DNA of 64,000 nt from Shimia sp. R10_1 (GTDB taxonomy: Bacteria; Pseudomonadota; Alphaproteobacteria; Rhodobacterales; Rhodobacteraceae). The notes beneath the pieces are model-generated. The model was not told the origin of the DNA and searched no databases. It saw nothing but the letters and a program-made list of their open reading frames with translations. The translations under genes and the position numbers were made by a program. The stretch covers positions 682,001-746,000 of the forward strand of contig NZ_JAGHQX010000001.1 in the NCBI RefSeq assembly GCF_017744095.1, written 5' to 3'. Shown in pieces: positions 61,417 to 64,000 of the stretch; the stretch's first letter is position 1; each line of letters starts with the position of its first letter.

Positions 61417-63035
61417 GTGTTTTCTTTCAGTCTGAACCGTTGAATTTTTCCGGTTTCCGTCTTGGGCAGCGCCGTGGTGAACACCACAGAGCGCGGATAT
61501 TTGTAAGGCGCGATCGCTGCCTTCACATGAGTTTGCAACGCCTCTGCCAAAGCCGCATCCCCCGCAAAACCCTCCGCCAGCACCACATGCGCCTGCACAA
61601 CCTCACCGCGCGCCTCATCGGCCACGCCAATCACCGCGCATTCCGCCACAGCCTCATGGCCGAGCAGCGCCGCCTCCACCTCAGGCCCTGCAATATTGTA
61701 GCCCGAGGAGATGATCATATCGTCGTTGCGCGCAGCAAAATGGAAATAGCCATCCTCATCCTGCCAAAACGCATCACCTGTGATGTTCCAGCCGTCCTTC
61801 ACATAGTCCGCCTGACGGTCCCCTCGCAGATAGCGGCAACCGGTTGGACCACGTACCGCCAGCCGCCCAACCTCGCCACGTGGCAACGTCGCACCATCCG
61901 GCCCGATCACCTTCGCCTCATAGCCGGTCACAGGCTTGCCGGTGCAGGCTGGGCGATGGTCGTCAAAGCGGTTGGAGAGGAAGATATGCAGCATTTCCGT
62001 CGCCCCGATGCCATCCAGCATCGGCTTTCCGGTCTTCTCCATCCAGGCGTCATAGACCGGCGCGGGCAAGGTCTCCCCCGCACTCACAGCGGCGCGCAGG
62101 CTAGAGAGATCCGCGCCTTCTTCCATGGCCGCCAGCATCGCGCGATAAGCCGTGGGCGCTGTGAAACACACGGTCGCCTTATAGGTCTCGATAATCTCGA
62201 TCATATTTGGGGGCGTGGCCTGCTCCAACAGCGTCGCCGCCGCCCCAAAACGCAGTGGGAAAATCGCCAGCCCGCCCAGTCCGAAGGTAAAGGCCAGCGG
62301 AGGGGAGCCGACAAACACATCGCTTGGCTTTACATCCAGCACTTCACGGGCATAGCCATCCGCAATGATCATCAGATCGCGGTGAAAATGAATCGTCCCT
62401 TTGGGCTGTCCGGTGCTGCCCGAAGTAAACCCGATCAGCGCCACATCATCCGCACTGGTGGCAACCGTTTCAAACATCACAGGTTTTTCCAGCGCCAGAC
62501 GGTCCAGCTCCGCATCATGATTGGCGGAGCCGTCAAAGCCGATCACCCGCAGCCCGTCACATTGCGCAGCGCAGGCCTCCATCTCTTCCATCAGGCGGGT
62601 GTCACAAATCGCATGGCTGATCTCTGCGGTCTGCACATATTTGGTCAGCTCCACCGCGCGCAGCATGGGCATGGTGTTCACCACCACCGCCCCAGCCTTG
62701 GTCGCCGCCAGCCAGCAGGCCACCATGGCCGGATTGTTGGCTGAGCGGATCAGCACCCGATTGCCAGGCTTCACGCCCAGATCTTCGACCAGCACATGCG
62801 CCAGCCGGTTGGTCCAATCGGTCAGCTCCTTATAGGTCCGCCGCCGTCCATTCCCGATCAGCGCAGTGTGATCGCCAAACCCTTTGGCCACCATCCCATC
62901 GGTCAGTTCCCAGCCCGCATTAAGCTGTTCCGGATAGTCAAATCCTGCCAGCAGAAGCTCGGGCCAGAGCGCTTCGTCCGGCAGGTTGTCCCGCGTGAAG
63001 GTGTCCTGATGTGCCGATGGTCCCAACATGTTCAA
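61413..63035 (-). CDS. Aryl-CoA ligase, probably 2-aminobenzoate(anthranilate)-CoA ligase
   Basis: 540 aa AMP-forming ligase of the benzoate-CoA ligase group. ATP motif [15 protein letters not shown] near residue 203, [14 protein letters not shown], the hinge [13 protein letters not shown], and the catalytic lysine in [13 protein letters not shown]. Full length. Overlap with kynA by four bases and adjacency to kynU point to anthranilate as substrate, as in the 2-aminobenzoyl-CoA pathway. Benzoate or a related aryl acid is the alternative. Confidence 0.85.
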   Translation of the reverse strand: MNMLGPSAHQDTFTRDNLPDEALWPELLLAGFDYPEQLNAGWELTDGMVAKGFGDHTALIGNGRRRTYKELTDWTNRLAHVLVEDLGVKPGNRVLIRSANNPAMVACWLAATKAGAVVVNTMPMLRAVELTKYVQTAEISHAICDTRLMEEMEACAAQCDGLRVIGFDGSANHDAELDRLALEKPVMFETVATSADDVALIGFTSGSTGQPKGTIHFHRDLMIIADGYAREVLDVKPSDVFVGSPPLAFTFGLGGLAIFPLRFGAAATLLEQATPPNMIEIIETYKATVCFTAPTAYRAMLAAMEEGADLSSLRAAVSAGETLPAPVYDAWMEKTGKPMLDGIGATEMLHIFLSNRFDDHRPACTGKPVTGYEAKVIGPDGATLPRGEVGRLAVRGPTGCRYLRGDRQADYVKDGWNITGDAFWQDEDGYFHFAARNDDMIISSGYNIAGPEVEAALLGHEAVAECAVIGVADEARGEVVQAHVVLAEGFAGDAALAEALQTHVKAAIAPYKYPRSVVFTTALPKTETGKIQRFRLKENT

Positions 63036-64000
63036 ACACCTCCTGCCGCATGTGCCGCCAATGTCTGACGCGCGATCACCACGCGCTGCACATCGCTGGC
63101 CCCCTCATAGATCCGAAGCGCGCGGATCTCGCGATAGAGCCGCTCCACCACCTCGCCGGATTTCACCCCGTCCCCACCAAACAGTTGCACCGCCTTGTCG
63201 ACTACCTGCTGCGCCTGATCGGTGGCAAAGAGCTTGGCCATGGCGGCCTCGCGCGTCACGCGCGGGGCGCCGCTGTCTTTGGTCCAGGCCGCGCGGTAAA
63301 TCAGCAGGGCAGCGGCATCCACATCCAGCGCCATATCCGCGATATGGCCCTGCACCATCTGCAATTCACTCAGCGGCGCGCCCTGCACCTTGCGCGCCTG
63401 CACCCGCGCCAAAGCTTCATCCAGCGCCCGCCGCGCAAAGCCCAGCGCTGCGGCGGCAACGGTGGAGCGGAATACATCCAGTACCGACATCGCAATGCGA
63501 AACCCCTGCCCCGGCGCGCCAATTAGGGCCTCCGCCGGGATGCGGCAATTGTCAAAACGCAAAGTGGCCAGCGGATGCGGCGCAATGGTTTCAAGCCGCG
63601 CCACCACCGACAGCCCCGGCGTGTCCGCTGGCACCACAAAGGCGCTCAGCCCCTTGGCGCCCTCGCCTTCACCGGTGCGGGCAAACACAGTGTAGACATC
63701 TGCAATCCCACCGTTGGAAATCCAGGTTTTCTCGCCATTCAGAACAAACCAATCACCATCGCGCGTTGCCGTCATCGTGCTGTTGGCCACATCTGATCCC
63801 GACTGCGGCTCCGTCAGCGCAAAGGCTGCAAGCGCCTCTCCCGCACGGGTCTTTGGCAGCCACGCCGCTTTCTGCGCCTCGGTGCCAAACAGCGAAATCG
63901 CGCCGGTCCCCAGCCCCTGCATGGCAAAGGCAAAATCCGCCAGACCATCATGCCGCGCCAGAATTTCCCGGCTCAGGCAGAGGCTGCGCACATCGAGCGT
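63032..64000 (-). CDS. Acyl-CoA dehydrogenase (5' end beyond the window)
   Basis: At least 323 codons of a flavoprotein. Visible: [20 protein letters not shown] (FAD/substrate motif), [28 protein letters not shown] and the catalytic base region [19 protein letters not shown]. The reading frame is open to the edge, so the start lies beyond 64000. It overlaps the ligase gene by four bases. Acts in CoA-thioester oxidation; in this cluster perhaps on a ring-opening product of 2-aminobenzoyl-CoA, which is inference. Confidence 0.9.
   Translation of the reverse strand, partial: TLDVRSLCLSREILARHDGLADFAFAMQGLGTGAISLFGTEAQKAAWLPKTRAGEALAAFALTEPQSGSDVANSTMTATRDGDWFVLNGEKTWISNGGIADVYTVFARTGEGEGAKGLSAFVVPADTPGLSVVARLETIAPHPLATLRFDNCRIPAEALIGAPGQGFRIAMSVLDVFRSTVAAAALGFARRALDEALARVQARKVQGAPLSELQMVQGHIADMALDVDAAALLIYRAAWTKDSGAPRVTREAAMAKLFATDQAQQVVDKAVQLFGGDGVKSGEVVERLYREIRALRIYEGASDVQRVVIARQTLAAHAAGGV

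Noticed and set aside
61407-62744. 445-codon open frame antisense to the aryl-CoA ligase
   Set aside because: Shadow of the ligase gene with typical antisense composition.
1-64000. Prophage, insertion sequence, integron, toxin-antitoxin or CRISPR content
   Set aside because: No transposase, integrase, phage structural gene, toxin-antitoxin pair or spaced repeat array was found.

Overview
The window reads as chromosomal DNA of a marine alphaproteobacterium of the Rhodobacteraceae, most likely the Roseobacter group. No 16S or species-level marker is present, so this rests on gene content. The signs are: the prfA-prmC-DUF4167 order, an alphaproteobacterial tRNA-His without G-1 and with A73, a GTTC-N7-GTTC LexA-type box before mmcB, a TGA-N9-TCA iron box, rpoH and carD of alphaproteobacterial type, and a kynurenine to 2-aminobenzoyl-CoA route. 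There is no sign of phage, insertion sequence, CRISPR or plasmid functions. Almost all of it is densely packed housekeeping DNA with a few accessory pieces.

Layout. 0-5.3 kb (minus strand): TPR protein, SUV3-like helicase, S4 RNA-binding protein, seven-iron ferredoxin, CarD. 5.4-8.7 kb (plus): SCP2 protein, lysophospholipase-like hydrolase, oligoendopeptidase F. 8.9-18.5 kb: small unknown proteins, a 2OG-Fe(II)-type oxygenase, a flavodoxin-like protein, a membrane dipeptidase, an orphan iron-binding protein with an iron box, MazG, an M20 amidohydrolase, an agmatinase-family enzyme and a DUF1499 protein. 18.5-25 kb: prfA-prmC-DUF4167, an oxidoreductase, rpoH, and rluD sharing its start codon bases with a divergent membrane protein gene. 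25-27.5 kb: tRNA-His, a GNAT protein, a small acidic protein, a small gene apparently broken by two compensating homopolymer indels, mmcB with a LexA-type box, a roughly 200-nt structured region that may encode a non-coding RNA, and a small membrane protein. 27.6-36.8 kb: the riboflavin/NrdR/NusB operon in two halves (nrdR-ribD and ribE-ribBX-ribH-nusB), separated by an oppositely oriented capsule cassette (kpsS, a Wza-like export protein, kpsC). 37-39 kb: yjbQ and three tandem paralogous lipoproteins of unknown function. 39.1-43.5 kb: hlyU-like gene, rpoD, dnaG. 43.5-46 kb: a small secreted protein, a DUF6151/GFA-like protein and glutamate dehydrogenase. 46.4-49.3 kb: three TadG/TadE-like proteins. 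49.3-58.7 kb: a membrane protein, an aldo/keto reductase, a hybrid histidine kinase, a second ureohydrolase, an acyl-CoA synthetase and an ABC exporter. 58.8-64 kb: tRNA-Gly and a tryptophan-degradation cluster (RidA, kynureninase, tryptophan 2,3-dioxygenase, aryl-CoA ligase, acyl-CoA dehydrogenase) running off the right edge.

How parts work together. The rib genes supply riboflavin; the GTP cyclohydrolase II half of the RibBA protein has lost its zinc-binding cysteines, so a separate RibA is expected elsewhere. The capsule genes encode the Kdo-linker transferases and an outer-membrane export protein, but no ABC transporter or repeat-unit enzymes are here. TDO and KynU convert tryptophan towards anthranilate, and the adjacent CoA ligase and dehydrogenase fit CoA-dependent breakdown of it. 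The most notable points for follow-up are the candidate structured RNA at 26.84-27.06 kb, the twice-frameshifted small gene beside it, the lipoprotein triplet, and the capsule cassette splitting the riboflavin operon.
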